From positions 9,412,001 through 9,476,000 of the forward strand of contig CM069596.1 of the NCBI GenBank assembly GCA_035771175.1: a DNA stretch of 64,000 bases, in the 5' to 3' direction. Each line of letters begins with the position of its first letter. The stretch's first letter is position 1. Positions 21,360 through 33,430 of this stretch are shown here, one piece after another. The notes beneath the pieces were generated by a model. That model was not told the DNA's origin and did no database searches. It saw only the letters and a program-made list of their open reading frames with translations. The position numbers were made by a program, and so were the translations under genes. This stretch comes from Paratinospora sagittata (lineage: Eukaryota > Streptophyta > Magnoliopsida > Ranunculales > Menispermaceae).

Positions 21360-24086
21360 TGTCACGGCGCCCCTGACGTCATTACCGGCACAGTATACTA
21401 TCCACTGTACATACTCAAATACAATAGATAACATACTGTCAGCCTCAACAAACATTCACAATACTTTCCAAAATTTATAGAAATTTTGACAGCACATCCC
21501 CATAAAATGGACAATTCACAATTTTTTCTAATATACCACAAATCAAATCAAATATATATATATATATATATAATCATCATTATATTCATTCCATTTATTC
21601 CACAAATCAAATCCTCACCTGATAAATATATCTGATCAACTCATTTCATCACAAGCATAGTATATAACCCAAAAATGTCAAATGAAAATCCATGTACAAC
21701 CCATCTATGTGATAATATATATATATATATATATGTAGGATGTGATATATATGTATTCATTTGAAACTAAAGAAAATATAATTCATTTCCTTCGCATACA
21801 CGTACATTAACAAAATAAGACTCTAACTCACGTAACTATTCTCGTGTTTTTCCTTTTAACTCTGTACCTGAAATATATGAAGGAAATGGAGTGAGCAACC
21901 AACAGCTCAGTGAATATATCTCTTGATATGACAATTATATACATTTAGGATAAAAATGACATTTCAAATCATTTCAAACAGGTATTAAACACATGCATCA
22001 TTCAACGAACGTATTATACATGTCAACAACAAAATTTTCATGAGTTTTCAAGAAAACAATGCATCTTTTTTTTTCTTCACAAAATCCACAATCTCCCTCC
22101 TTCAAGGCTAAAGAGCGGGTCTAACCCTTTTATGGCCGTTACAAGGTAGCCACAACCTCTCATTACCCAATTCACAGTCATTTCAAGGATCTCCAATCCT
22201 TGTTAGGACAGGCCTACTGACAATGAGGTTACGCATATCACTCATCCGGGTCTAATTCCTAACGAAATGACACCAATTTGCCTTTGCAAGTCTCACATGC
22301 TCCAATGCTTAAAAAAAATCATTTATGAATGCAAATTAAAACACAATGCAACAATATATGCATAGCATATTTAAAATCAAACATTTCATATATATAAAAT
22401 GTCATACAAGAACCAAAGTCAAGAAAATATACTCACTGTACAAGACTTTTCCAATTTAAACACAATTACCGTCGCTTTCGAGTCCAGCTCCAATTTATAT
22501 CCAACTAATTCAACCTGTCACAACCGCTCCATAATTCAATTTCATTTATTCATATCTATTTACATCTTCAATTTCTCAACTTACTTTAAATCATTAAGAA
22601 TAAAAATCAACTGAATAATCTTATACCCATTCTGTGAATTTAGATTCCAACACACTTTAGGACTAATAAACAGTTGAAGAAACTACTATCTCGTTTATGT
22701 GGTCAATCTAGATATTTCCACAAGAAAGAACAGTGAAAATAGATTTCCCATTTCATATTTTCACTAATTCTCAGTTTATTTTTTTACTGGAACATATATC
22801 AATTTTATTAAAAATCTAGAACATTCCTAAAATTATTCTGTCCACATCGACACATGTAAAATCACTCATTTTATCATTCTACTACCTTCAACAGGTATTT
22901 TATTGAGGCTTTACACGTTCGCGAAGGTCACGACAGTGAATTTACTCACCAAAATCATATATTTAGTTACTAAAAATATTAAATCATATCCAAAAATCAT
23001 GATCTTAACATCGAAACGTTTGGAATTCAATTCTCTACGATTCTATGATCTCAAACCGGAGTTTCATTGGATTCTAATTCCATTTTATTTACTGGATATG
23101 ATCATAGTTCTATTCAAGTCACTGTTCATGTCATCACTATTCATTAGAAACATGTAAACTTTTACTAAAATTGTCAAACGGTCTCCAAGAATCATGAACT
23201 TAGCATCGATGGACTCGCAACAGTGCATTCTACCATTCTATAGCCTTCAACTGGAGTTTCATCGGGTTTTAAATGATTCAAATGGTCTCCAATCTAAACT
23301 CTAAATTCTAACAAACTTCGAACGACTATAAAAATTCCAAATGAACATATAAATTCAATCTAACCATATATTTAAGGTTCCTACAGCCTAGGAAGTGTTT
23401 TCCAACCTTCCTAGCGGATTTTCATTCACGTTGGGTCAAAACCCCAATTTTTGAAAACGCCGTAAAACGGCTCCCACAGCAAAAATTACTCTGAAAGAAA
23501 GGTTACATCTAGCTTAGATATCAATTTTACGAAGAAATAGAGTGGAAATCACTTACCGCAGTCCCGATTTGATGCGAATCCTGTGTTTCTTCCTCCGTTC
23601 TTCTTCGTTCCCTCTTTCTTCTCTTTCTCTTTTTTTTTCTTTCGTTTCATTCTGCAACTGCTTTCTATTTTTCTTTTCTTTTATTTTTCTTCCTCATACG
23701 TGTGAGAAAGAGATTAAAGAGAAAGAGATCCAATTTTTATTTTTTTTTCTCTTGTTGCGTTGGAGATAGATAGTAAAAGATAGAGAATTTTTTTTTTTTT
23801 TATCCCATGCTCCTCATGCAACTATTCATTCAACTATTCAATTACTTTATCAACTCTTCATTCACTTCACAACCTCATTTAATTATTTAATCATCAACTC
23901 AATTTATATGTTTAATTAATCAACCCCATAAATTAATCAATTTAATTCAACTCCATTTTTTAACTTGTAAGCACCCATATTGGATGATCTCATATGGATC
24001 ATCTTACGTATAAAATATGTGTATTATATATATCGCTATATGCGTACTTCAACGTATGTATTTTATTAAAACTACGGTGTATTACA
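21360..24086 (-). repeat. G2 3' LTR
   Basis: This 2727-bp LTR from TGTCACGGCGCC to GGTGTATTACA closely matches 28480-31259 throughout, with small indels. It includes (TA)n runs at 21556-21572 and 21715-21733, and pyrimidine-rich tracts near 23590-23700. Confidence 0.85.
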
Positions 24087-24484
24087 ATCTCCCCAACTTA
24101 AAGAATTTCGTCCTTGAAATTTAGAATCAAAGAATATTCCTCAAGTGATACTCAATCCCAAAAAAATTACTCTCGCATTTTATATTTCTGCTCCCATGTT
24201 TGCTCTTCTTGATACGTGGTATCCTCCCCAACTTAGAGTTGAGTTATATCCATAACATATATGGAATCCGAATGACATTTCTTCAACATCAATATATAAA
24301 AACTATTTCGAACACTTACCAACTGTGACAGTAGAGCAAATCGGTAAGCCAATGGACCTATCCTATCAAGGATCCCTAATGGTCCAACAAATCGCGGTGC
24401 GAGCTTTCCTTCCATCCCAAATCTCATTTGGCCTTTCTGTGGTAAGACCCTTAGCAAAACTGAGTCAGCCACGCTAAATTTCAA
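24087..24484 (-). pseudogene. G2 integrase C-terminus (GPY/F module)
   Basis: The - strand 24484-24233 reads MKFSVADSVLLRVLPQKG, RFGMEGKLAPRFVGP, ILDRIGPLAYRFALL and FYILMLKKC. This is the gypsy integrase C-terminal GPY/F module (family FxVGDxVxLKVSPxKG...LSPRFIGPFxILxRVGxVAYxLxLP...VFHVSxLRK). The expected 'HNVFHVS' reads RNSFYIL. The frame is lost for the last about 40 residues and pol ends near 24099 with NFKDEIL then stop, next to the polypurine tract. Confidence 0.8.
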
Positions 24485-25230
24485 GGCCTATATTCCAACC
24501 CTGGGTATTTAATAATATCCTGTGGCACCAATAACAATAACTTCATACTTTCAAATCAACAAGTTGGAGATCTATAAGGCTTACTATAAAATCGTTAGAG
24601 TGCCATCATTAGACTATTATAATAGTTATTTATACACATAAGTTTACACACATATAATATTCCTTCCAATTTCCACCAAAATTCAAGTATGTCAGACCTG
24701 AGCATGCTCGCAAGCAACAAAGGCACTTTCTCAGTCTGTCAACCAGTCTGAGAATAAAATATCACACTGAGAAGGAGATGAGTACCAAATTGAGTCTGCA
24801 TCATATATCTGATCTCGACACAATCTTCGGATCTTAATCCGACATGACAAATATCTGAGTACTCCCATAAAATCTCCCTATCTCACACATATACAATATG
24901 CTCAGTCTATCAATAGAATTATGGTGTTCATTGGAAGAATACGCAGACTTATCAGTCCACTAATGGTTATCCAAATGGTATCATTTCTACCCATAACCCA
25001 TAAGACACCATTTCAATCCCATCTTTAATTAATATAATCATATTACCAATTCCATAATCATACTGATATCATACTCGTCTCATCGTAACTCTTACTCTCT
25101 GAATATGAGTATCAATTAGCTGAACATGTATCCGAGCACAAATATCAACACATGGAGTAATAGAGAGTACACTCATTACTGTAACTCTCACTCACAACAA
25201 TCTCCATATATGGCTAACTGATAGATACTA
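24485..25230 (-). pseudogene. G2 decayed integrase region
   Basis: By position this should hold the gypsy integrase core. I can read only short fragments and no intact DDE motif. Many stops occur in all - strand frames. Confidence 0.35.
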
Positions 25231-25415
25231 CTCCAGTTTCAGCCTGTTTCCTATTCAATGCCTCAGCAACATATTGGCCTTTCCCAGGATAATAATTCAA
25301 TATAAAATCAAATCCTTCGGGAGTTCTTGCCACATTTATTACCTCATATTCAGTTTCTTTCCGTTCAAATAATTACTTTAGACTCTTAAAATCTGAAGAT
25401 AGTGTGACCTCTTTA
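25231..25415 (-). pseudogene. G2 RNase H remnant
   Basis: On the - strand KSLK, LFERKE, then EGFDFILNYYPGKGQYVAEA and LNRKQAE can be read. They match the gypsy pattern DHKSLKYLFTQKELNxRQRRW...YHPGKANVVADALSRK, the end of RNase H. Several stops and a short deletion between the two blocks mark it as dead. Confidence 0.65.
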
Positions 25416-28400
25416 TTATAGAGGCAATGCTCTCATTATTTCAAAATAACTACCAACAAATTTGTATTCACTCTCAGGATAGTTATTCTCGTGCACTACC
25501 AAATATCTGGAGACACAAGTAATTAACCTATCCTTTTGTATCAATGCACAACCTATATCTTGACGTGATATTCATCAATATCAATTACTTTCAGGTTTTG
25601 GAAATAGTAATAAAATTTACTACTGTGAGAGCTTCCCCAGGCACAACGGTCCACACATTTCATAACATTCATCTGGTTTAGTTTCGTGAGTAGAACAGAT
25701 AGCTTCAAGGATCTTTCCACGCACTTTCTATAACATACAACTAATACCAGAGAACTTCTGATTTCCATCATTTAAATCAGTTTTAACAGTTCTATGATCA
25801 CTTTGACATTCCCAGCATCCTTGAAGATACTATTTAAACTAGTCACGTGATCCAAAAATTCTCATCTTAATTATATTCAAAACTCATATTCACCGAGTTT
25901 GGCACTCAATCGATGCTTTCTCCGTGACTACAAGATAATTTCGAGGTGCTATTCATGCTCCTCTCATTTCTTGGGACAATTGCATATATCATCATCGAAG
26001 ACTATGTAATAATCAAGATATGGTTCATATACCCACTGCATCAATCCTATAAACGTGATTGACATATTAATCAAGGTTACCAAAATGTCATAATATCCAT
26101 ATCTTGTCTTCAAATAGTTTGCATTACATCCTTTTCTCGAATTCTTAACTGATGGTGCCTAGATCTCAAAATGATCTTAAAGAAATTTTGGCTCCATTTA
26201 GTTAATCGAATTCGACCAATCTATCCATAGTAAAGGATATTCCTTATTTATGATTACCCTGCTCAGTTAACAGTAATTCATACTTAAACATATTTCACTA
26301 TACCTTTTTTCCATCTTATCACAAATGCTCTCCAAGGTGGCATATCAAGGATAATAAATCTTTTGCTCATTAACACATTTACCTACACCTTAAATTCTCA
26401 CAATTCCTCAGGTACTCTTTATATGAAGGAATGGAGATACATATTATACTGGCAGCAGTTTTATATGCTATCAATCTCCTGTCCAGGTAGCAAGTTTAGT
26501 AATTCATCAGATAATACTCCAATATACCAACTCACCACAGGAAGTTTAATCAACTGCATGCCTTATTACGTTACTCCAAATGGCTTTATACTAGTCATAT
26601 TCTCCATTTCCTCGTCAATAACTATCTTATCTTAGATAGAAGATTTTGAGGGTATAAATTCCTCGAGATTCAAAATGAGAATTTTCCACTTATTCAGAAT
26701 ATTACTTCTTTTCGGAGAGACGCTCCACCTGGCATGAGAGGTAGCCAGCCAATTATATCCAACAAAGCATCTAATTCCAAAAACTTCATACTCTAAAGTC
26801 CATAATTACTTCATGACCCTCATATTTATTACACATAATATTTGCTAACCATATCATGGTAGATTCTTTCTCCTGTAGGCATACTCACAATCAGTGATGC
26901 ATTATTTGAACAGAAGATAAGACAATCTGTCTACCATATCACCAGAGATAAAGGACCAGGTAGATCCAACAATACATCAGAATATACACAATAACAAAAT
27001 ATTGATCATACCTGTTATCAACTTCTAATCTTTGGATATGGTCTTGTATTTACTGTAATTTATTCTCTAAAATATGGTGGAGTCACATTGATAAAAATAT
27101 TGGGCATTCCATGTCGACTAACTTGAGATTAACACATCCCGTGTCTTTTTTTTTGTTTTCAGAGTGATAATAGACAATTATTGGTCGAGAGATAATGTAC
27201 GCAGTCTGTGACTCCTGTTTACCACTTCTGGTTTTCATAATTCTTTAACATCACTTCTTTTTCCCATTTTTATTGGGTCAGGTACTAACAAAATTAGAGT
27301 CACGAATACTGCCAAAACCACAACCTTACTCAATGTTTCGCTTATCTTGAATTTCATATTGTTGCCCCAACATTTTCTTACATTACTTAGTTCTCCTTTT
27401 ACCTAACGCTGGTGTTGATGACTCGGCTTCTAAAGGCAGTGCAAGCTATCTCACTATTGATGGGGTTAACAATTTCACTGCAGCTTTGGCTGACCCAAAA
27501 TTTATAGTCTGCCTCACAACCTGCGTATATATTTATAACCCAACAATTAGCAAACCTGTCGTATAGGATCCCAGAATTTATTCTAGATCCTTATCATTCT
27601 TAGAGTATCCATAGTGATTATTCCAAAAATAAACTATACCAGTCTATTTAATTCATGTTTGTATTTATGGTTAGGCATGTCGCTACATTGCAACAAGATA
27701 AACTTTCTCATGCCTTAAATCAATTTCAGCAGGATGATAGAAGCCCTTATAAAATAGCTTCTTTAATTAATCTCTTGCCTAAATCATCTCAAAAGTCCTT
27801 AACCCAATTTTCTATAATCTCTTATCATCAGTTAGCTGAAACTTAGCTAACGTGCTTTATCATTTGCAGAGACTTAATCATTCTCTAAGATGGTCTCCAC
27901 TCAGAGTCGCAAATTCTTTACTACGTCTACTATCAGACTGCCAGTTAAGATAGGAGAGTCTTTTCTCCTGAAAGTTTCCATAACTTTCACATATCTTTTC
28001 ATTTCATCTGGCTTATCATTGAGACCTTCTATTTATTTTATTTTTACTTCAGTCTCAATTATATATGTTTTTACAGAAGTACCCACACCATTGGCACCCA
28101 CATCTGGAGCTATCAATGGTTCAAGCCTCTGTCTTTCTCACATTACAACTTTGCCACAAGCTCATAAGTTGTGCATTTCGTTGTTGTTGGGTAATTACTA
28201 GCCATATATAAGCTATATAATTTATTATCACTGGATTACATCCAGTTCTTTTTCTTTCAGCCTTCTGATCCTTTCTTGATCAACAATTTCCATTGTTAAT
28301 CTTGACTATTCGTTTCCAAATCTAAAATTCACCGACACAGGTGATTCTCAGTCAAGATAACATATTGGATTAGACTCAACATAATAGGACTACCCATATG

Positions 28401-28462
28401 TATACCCATACAAACAATCATAATATCATAAAACTTTTATCTTTTTAAGGATTTTAAACCTA
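25416..28462 (-). mobile_element. G2 internal region without legible RT or gag
   Basis: This is the internal sequence shared with the two G1 fragments (15078-16821 and 19851-20697). It should encode gag, protease and RT on the - strand, but I see neither a YVDD-type block nor a gag motif. It has either decayed beyond visual recognition or the family is non-autonomous. Confidence 0.45.
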
Positions 28463-28475
28463 GGCTCTGATACCA
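28463..28475 (-). promoter_or_regulatory. G2 primer binding site
   Basis: On the - strand it reads tggtatcagagcc, complementary to the 3' end of initiator tRNA-Met. It is four bases inside the LTR edge at 28480. Confidence 0.8.
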
Positions 28476-28479
28476 ATAT

Positions 28480-28819
28480 TGTCACGACGCATCTGACGTC
28501 ATGACCGATATAGTATATTATCCACTGTACATACTCATATACAGTAGATAACATATTGTCAGCCTCAATAGACATTCACAATACTTTCCAAAATTTATAG
28601 AAATTTTGACAACACCTCCCCATAAAATGGATAATTCACAATTTTTCCCGATATACCACAGATCAAATCAAATATATATATAATCATCATTCTATTCATT
28701 CCATTTATTCCACAAATCAAATCCTCACCTGATAAATATATCTGATCCCCTCATTTCATCATAAGCATATTATAACCCAAAAATGTCAAATGAAAATTCA
28801 TGAACAACCCATCTATGTG

Positions 28820-28908
<89 letters not shown>

Positions 28909-31259
28909 GATGTGATATATATGTATTCATTTGAAACTAAATAAAATATAATTCATTTCCTTCGCATACACGTATATTAACAAAATAAGACTCTAACTCA
29001 CGTATCTATTCTCGTGCTTTTCCTTTTAACTCTGTACCTGAAATATTGAAGGAAATGAAGTGAGCAACCAATAGCTCAGTGAATATATCTCTTGATATGA
29101 CAATTATATACATTTAGGAAAAAAATGACATTTCAAATCATTTCAAACAAGTATTAAATTCATGCATCATTCAACGAATGTATTATACATGTCAACAACA
29201 TAATTTTCATGAGTTTTCAAGAAAACAATGCATCTTTTTTTTTCTTCACAAAATCCACAATCTCCCTCCTTCAAGGAAATAGAGCGGGTCTAACCCTTGT
29301 ATGGCCGTTACAAGGTAGCCACAGCCTCTCATTACCCAATTCACAGTCATTTCAAGGATCTTCAATCCTTGTTAGGACAGGCCTACTGACAATGAGGTTA
29401 CGCATATCACTCATCCGGGTCTAATTCCTAACGAAATGACACCAACTTGCCTTTGCAAGTCTCACATGCTCCAATGCTTAAAAAAAATCATTTATGAATG
29501 CAAATTAAAACACAATGCAACAATATATGCATAGCATATTTACATTCAAACATTTCATATATATAAAATGTCATACAAGAACCAAAATCAAGAAAATATA
29601 CTCACTGTACAAGACTTTTCCAATTTAAACACAATCACCGTCGCTTTCGAGTCCAGCTCCAATTTATATCCAACTAATTCAACCTGTCACAAACACTCCA
29701 TAATTCAATTTCATTTATTCATATCTATTTACATCTTCAATTTCTCAACTCACTTTAAATCATTAAGAATAAAAATCAACCTGAATAATCTTATACCCAT
29801 TCTGTGAATTTAGATTCCAACTCACTTTAGGACTCATAAACAGTTGAAGAAACTACTATCTCATTTCTGTGGTCAATCTAGATATTTCCACAAGAAAGAA
29901 CAGTGAAAATAGATTCCCATTTCATATTTTCACTAATTCTCAGTTTATTTTTCTACTGGAACATATATCAATTTTATTAAAATCTAGAACATTTCTAAAA
30001 TTATTCAGTCTACATCGACACGTGTAAAATCACTCATTCTATCAATTCTACTACCTTCAACAGGTATTTTATTGAGGTTTTACACGTTCGTGAAGGTCAC
30101 GACAGTGAATTTTACTCACCAAAACCATATATTTAGTTACTAAAAATATTAAATCATATCCAAAAAATCATGATCTTAAAATCGAAACGTCCGGAATTCA
30201 ATTCTCTACGATTCTATGATCTCAAACCGGAGTTTCATTGGATTCTAATTCCATTTGATTCACTGGATATGATTATAATATTATTCAAGTCACTGTTTAC
30301 GTCATCACTATTCATTAAAAACATGTAATTTTTTACTAAAATTGACAAACGGTCTCCAAAAATCATGAACTTAGCATCGATGGACTCACAACAGTACATT
30401 CTACCATTCTATAGCCTTCAACTGGAGTTTCATCGGGTTTTAAATGATTTAAATGGTCTCCAATCTAAACTCTAAATTCTAACAAACTTCGAACGACTAT
30501 AAAAATTCCAAATGAACATATAAATTCAATATAACCATATATTTAAGGTTCCTACAGCCTAGGAAGTGTTTTTCAACCTTCCTAACGGATTTTTATTCAC
30601 GTTGGGTCAAAACTCCAATTTTTGAAAACGCCGTAAAACGGCTCCCACAGCAAAAAATACTCCGAAAGAAAGGTTACATCTAACTTAGATATCAATTTTA
30701 CGAAGAAATAGAGTGGAAATCACTTACCGCAGTCCCGATTTGACGCGAATCCTGCGTTTCTTCCTCCGTTCTTCTTTGTTCCCTCTTTCTTCTCTTTCTC
30801 TTTTTTTTTCTTCGTTTCATTATGCAACTTCTTTCTATTCTTCTTTTCTTTTATTTTTCTTCCTCATACGTGTGAGAAAGAGATTAAAGAGAGAGAGATC
30901 CCATTTTTTTTTGTTTTTTTTTTCTCTTGTTGGAGATAGATAGTAAAAGATAGAGAATTTATTTATTTATTTTTATCTCATGCTCCTCATGTAACTATTC
31001 ATTCAACTATTCAATTACTTTAACAACTCTTCATTCACTTCACAACCTCATTTAATTATTTAATCATCAACTCAATTTACATGTTTAATTAATCAACCCC
31101 ATAAATTAATCAATTTAATTCTACTTCATTTTTTAACTTATAAGCACTCATATTAGATGATCTCATATAGATCATCTTACGTATAAAATACGTGTATTAT
31201 ACATATCGATATATGTGTATTTCAACGTATATATTTTATTAAAACTACGGGGTGTTACA
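28480..31259 (-). repeat. G2 5' LTR
   Basis: This is the 2780-bp partner of 21360-24086. It differs from it by scattered substitutions and, most visibly, by a long compound microsatellite at 28823-28907 that is only a short (TA)n in the other copy. Confidence 0.85.
28823..28907. repeat. Compound microsatellite (AT)n(GT)n
   Basis: About 17 AT repeats are followed by about 25 GT repeats without interruption, inside the right G2 LTR. The matching place in the left LTR (21715-21733) has only a short TA run, so the expansion came after insertion. Confidence 0.95.
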
Positions 31260-31541
31260 AAATTCCCACTTGGACTAGGATACAAGGTGCAACGACGCCC
31301 AGTCTCGGCTTTCCTCTTGCACTTTTCTTTTCTTCACCCGGCGTCGCGATGCCCATTCTCTATTTTCTTGTATTTTTTCTTCTTCTTTTTCTATTTGCAA
31401 CCAATTGTTCTCCACTTCGATTCCACTTCAATACCTACAAAATAAGACACAAACTAAATGCATAAACTATAAAAACATCTTAATATATTAACCTATCACA
31501 ATAAAAACCATCTAATAACCTATATCGAAAATCAACATATC
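31260..31541 (-). mobile_element. Solo LTR L3, piece 3 of 3
   Basis: This is the outer end of the LTR. On the - strand it starts TGATATGTTGATTTTCG, like the starts at 44587 (TGATAAGTTGACATTTAG) and 56700 (- strand). 31546-31542 holds the target sequence that recurs at 12973-12977. The sequence agrees with 56290-56640, including the block with cctacaaaataa. Confidence 0.65.
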
Positions 31542-31546
31542 ATAAC

Positions 31547-32960
31547 CCAACAGAAACGAGTATGATTGTCAATATCTGACCTTTCTTTTGTAACAACAGA
31601 AGCAATCCCTACATGTCAAACTGAATTAGATAAAAAGGTGTAATAGAAATATAACTACTTTGATTAATTGGTAAGATCGAAAACTTGGCTAGTTTACCAC
31701 CACTACAATCAGAAATATCATGAGATTGCAAATTTTCGAATAATCCCTTTGAAACAAAATATCTTAAACGAGAAGTGAAACACGTCCTAGTCTAGAATGC
31801 TACAAATAAAAATCAAAAAAGGTAGGGTCCAAACAAAAAGATGACAAATTAATATTGGTAGCGGCACATCTTGCACCCTCAATTCTCCAAAATGCATAAT
31901 CCCCCCACTGTACAGCTTGTTCCAATCAGCTTTTGAGAATGAAGATCCTATGCGTAAATAGAAGTAGGAGAAAAGTACACAAAATACCTAGAAACATATA
32001 ATTGGCTAATCGAAATACAATAAACATTGGAAAGAGACAACTGAGATGTGATGACACGACCAACACCTACTAATGGCATGGGGGTACCATCAACAATCAT
32101 AACATATAGAGATGATGTGGATGAACATAAGGAGACAAAAGAAGATGGGTCACATGACATGTGGTGAGAAGCACCATAGTCAAATACTCATGTGTGGACC
32201 AGAACATACCTAGAAGTTTGATGTTGACAAACTTACAAAAGAAGAGGCAGACATGGCGTGCCACTGGAGTGACAAGGAATCGTTGGAACTACTCACTAAA
32301 TGCAGCTAGTGTGTGATTAAAGGATGACGGTTCCACGATAGATAGCGGTGCCACTGTTAAAGTAGAAGAACTAGACTACTACAGTTGTCCTCTAATCTTG
32401 ATGTGGGGTGCTGCTGTGACTTTTGTGCTGAGTTTGGAACCATTTTACTGGCCATAATAATCAATACTATGCAATTAATAAACTAAAATGCTCCAAAGAC
32501 AAAATATTGTGTAAATATGTTCCTCCACCAATTGATCCAAGCGTTTATTAATCATCAACTATCTCGGCAATAAGTCACCCCAAATGCTCAATGAAGTTTC
32601 TTGTTAAACAAATCTAAAAGAAATAAAATAACTACAGTTCCCAATGCTCCCACCACTTATTCGACGCTACCTCCAAGGAGCTCTAGCCTTAACTAACACC
32701 TTCAAATTTCCCACCGCCTCTGCAAGAGTTCTTCAACAATGTAGAACCTTTTTTTTCTTTCTTTAATGCTTAATGGCTAGGCACAGCGAAAGCTTCCCGC
32801 ATCAATAAACTGTGATTGCGCATGCGACATCATTAATTACCCAACAAGATCAAAATGAGCAACATTCCCAAAAGAACCTTGAGCGATCAACACTTCAATA
32901 CAGAACAAATCATCTTGAACCTTACGCCACAAAGATTAATACAACATTGTTTGTACCCAC
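31547..32960 (-). pseudogene. Copia A gag, protease and integrase start
   Basis: On the - strand, DIDNHTRFCWVY near 31590-31547 is the start of the integrase core and continues at 12972. FDYGASHHMSCDPSSFVSL (32200-32110) is the protease, with DYG for the usual DSG. YVMIVDGTPMPLVGVGRV and LSLSNVYCI follow, as in copia proteins. Upstream, to about 32940, lies gag, without a legible zinc knuckle and with many stops. A tRNA-Met-like PBS sits at 32958-32970. Confidence 0.65.
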
Positions 32961-32970
32961 TCTGATACGA

Positions 32971-33052
32971 TGTGAGTAATGTAAAAAGAGAATGCTAGGG
33001 TTTCATTATTGACTAAGAACAACAAGTACAAGAGAAAATATAACTATAGCTT
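32971..33052 (-). repeat. Copia A 5' LTR, truncated
   Basis: This is TGTGAGTAATG to aactatagct, matching the first about 80 bp of 4887-5026. The remaining about 60 bp are missing, and C2-gene sequence starts within 10-30 bp. Confidence 0.65.
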
Positions 33053-33059
33053 TCTTTCA

Positions 33060-33154
33060 AAAATAAAAATTGATGGACAGTGATGTTTCAGAACTTCACA
33101 TTTATTGTATCTGAAGATGTTTCAGAACTTAAAATAAAATTGATGGACAGTGAT
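33060..33154 (+). repeat. Imperfect direct repeat across the C2 exon edge
   Basis: aaattgatggacagtgat occurs at about 33066-33084 and again at 33136-33154, and gtttcagaactt at 33085-33096 and 33119-33130. The left copy lies upstream of the exon's expected start, between the truncated Copia A LTR and coding sequence. It looks like a short tandem duplication or filler formed when the end of Copia A was lost. Confidence 0.75.
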
Positions 33155-33189
33155 ACTTTTTCTAACGACGATTTTGTCGGAGAAGCAAC
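33081..33189 (+). CDS. C2-domain gene, middle exon, 5' end damaged
   Basis: This exon reads NFTFIVSEDVSELKIKLMDS then DDFVGEAT, the central C2 strands and second Ca2+ loop (Asp of MDSD). It ends in AC before GTGAGT, and the split codon AC+T is completed at 34641. The start is uncertain. An acceptor after ggacag (33080) fits the phase of the exon at 432-497; one after gtttcag (33091) does not. In either case the usual GxGSxPEWNE segment is absent, because the left side runs into the duplicated sequence and the Copia A LTR. Confidence 0.75.
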
Positions 33190-33430
33190 GTGAGTATTAT
33201 TGTAATTCATTTTTTTTTTTTATTATGAATAAACGCTTTTATGTCTTATTGAATACTAAACGTACATGTCCTCTTAGGTTTTACGTTAGTATTCTTTTAG
33301 CAAAAAAAAAAAAAAAAAAAAGAAAAATCGTAAATCAAATCCTAGTTTTAGTTTGGCATCCTCCACACCATTTACAAGTTTCATGGTTTGAGTCTCCAAA
33401 TATTTGAGGGTACAAAATTATTTCTCTTGG
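33190..33430 (+). other. C2-gene intron segment
   Basis: This is intron sequence after the GTGAGT donor, with poly(T) and poly(A) runs (33211-33222, 33302-33320). At 33375-33420, catggtttgagtctcc resembles a B box of a SINE tail-end fragment. I cannot define its edges. Confidence 0.4.

Larger units (their letters stand above)
21360..31259 (-). mobile_element. G2: gypsy element with 2.7-kb LTRs
   Basis: This is a - strand Ty3/gypsy element. LTRs are at 21360-24086 and 28480-31259, starting TGTCACG and ending ATTACA or GTTACA. The PBS, - strand tggtatcagagcc, is at 28463-28475, next to the right LTR. A polypurine tract, - strand aagttggggagat, is at 24087-24099, preceded by the typical gypsy pol terminus (NFKDEIL then stop). 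The body of about 4.4 kb is decayed. Only an integrase C-terminus and an RNase H piece can be read. The combination fits the Tekay/Del kind of chromovirus, an inference from the LTR length and pol end. No clear TSD is visible (aaaag left, aaatt right). Confidence 0.75.
4887..33052 (-). mobile_element. Copia A: old copia element broken by later insertions
   Basis: This - strand Ty1/copia element is broken into blocks at 4887-5709, 11143-12977 and 31547-33052. The short LTRs share about 80 bp of closely similar sequence, including gggtttcattattgact. The left (3') copy is 4887-5026, followed by a polypurine tract whose - strand reads cttgagtttgaggga. The right (5') copy starts at 32971 and stops near 33052, losing about 60 bp where the C2 exon begins. 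A PBS, tcgtatcagagtggg, is next to the right LTR. In - strand order the blocks give gag, protease, integrase, reverse transcriptase and RNase H remnants. Without insertions the element would be about 4.2 kb. All frames are broken. Confidence 0.75.
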
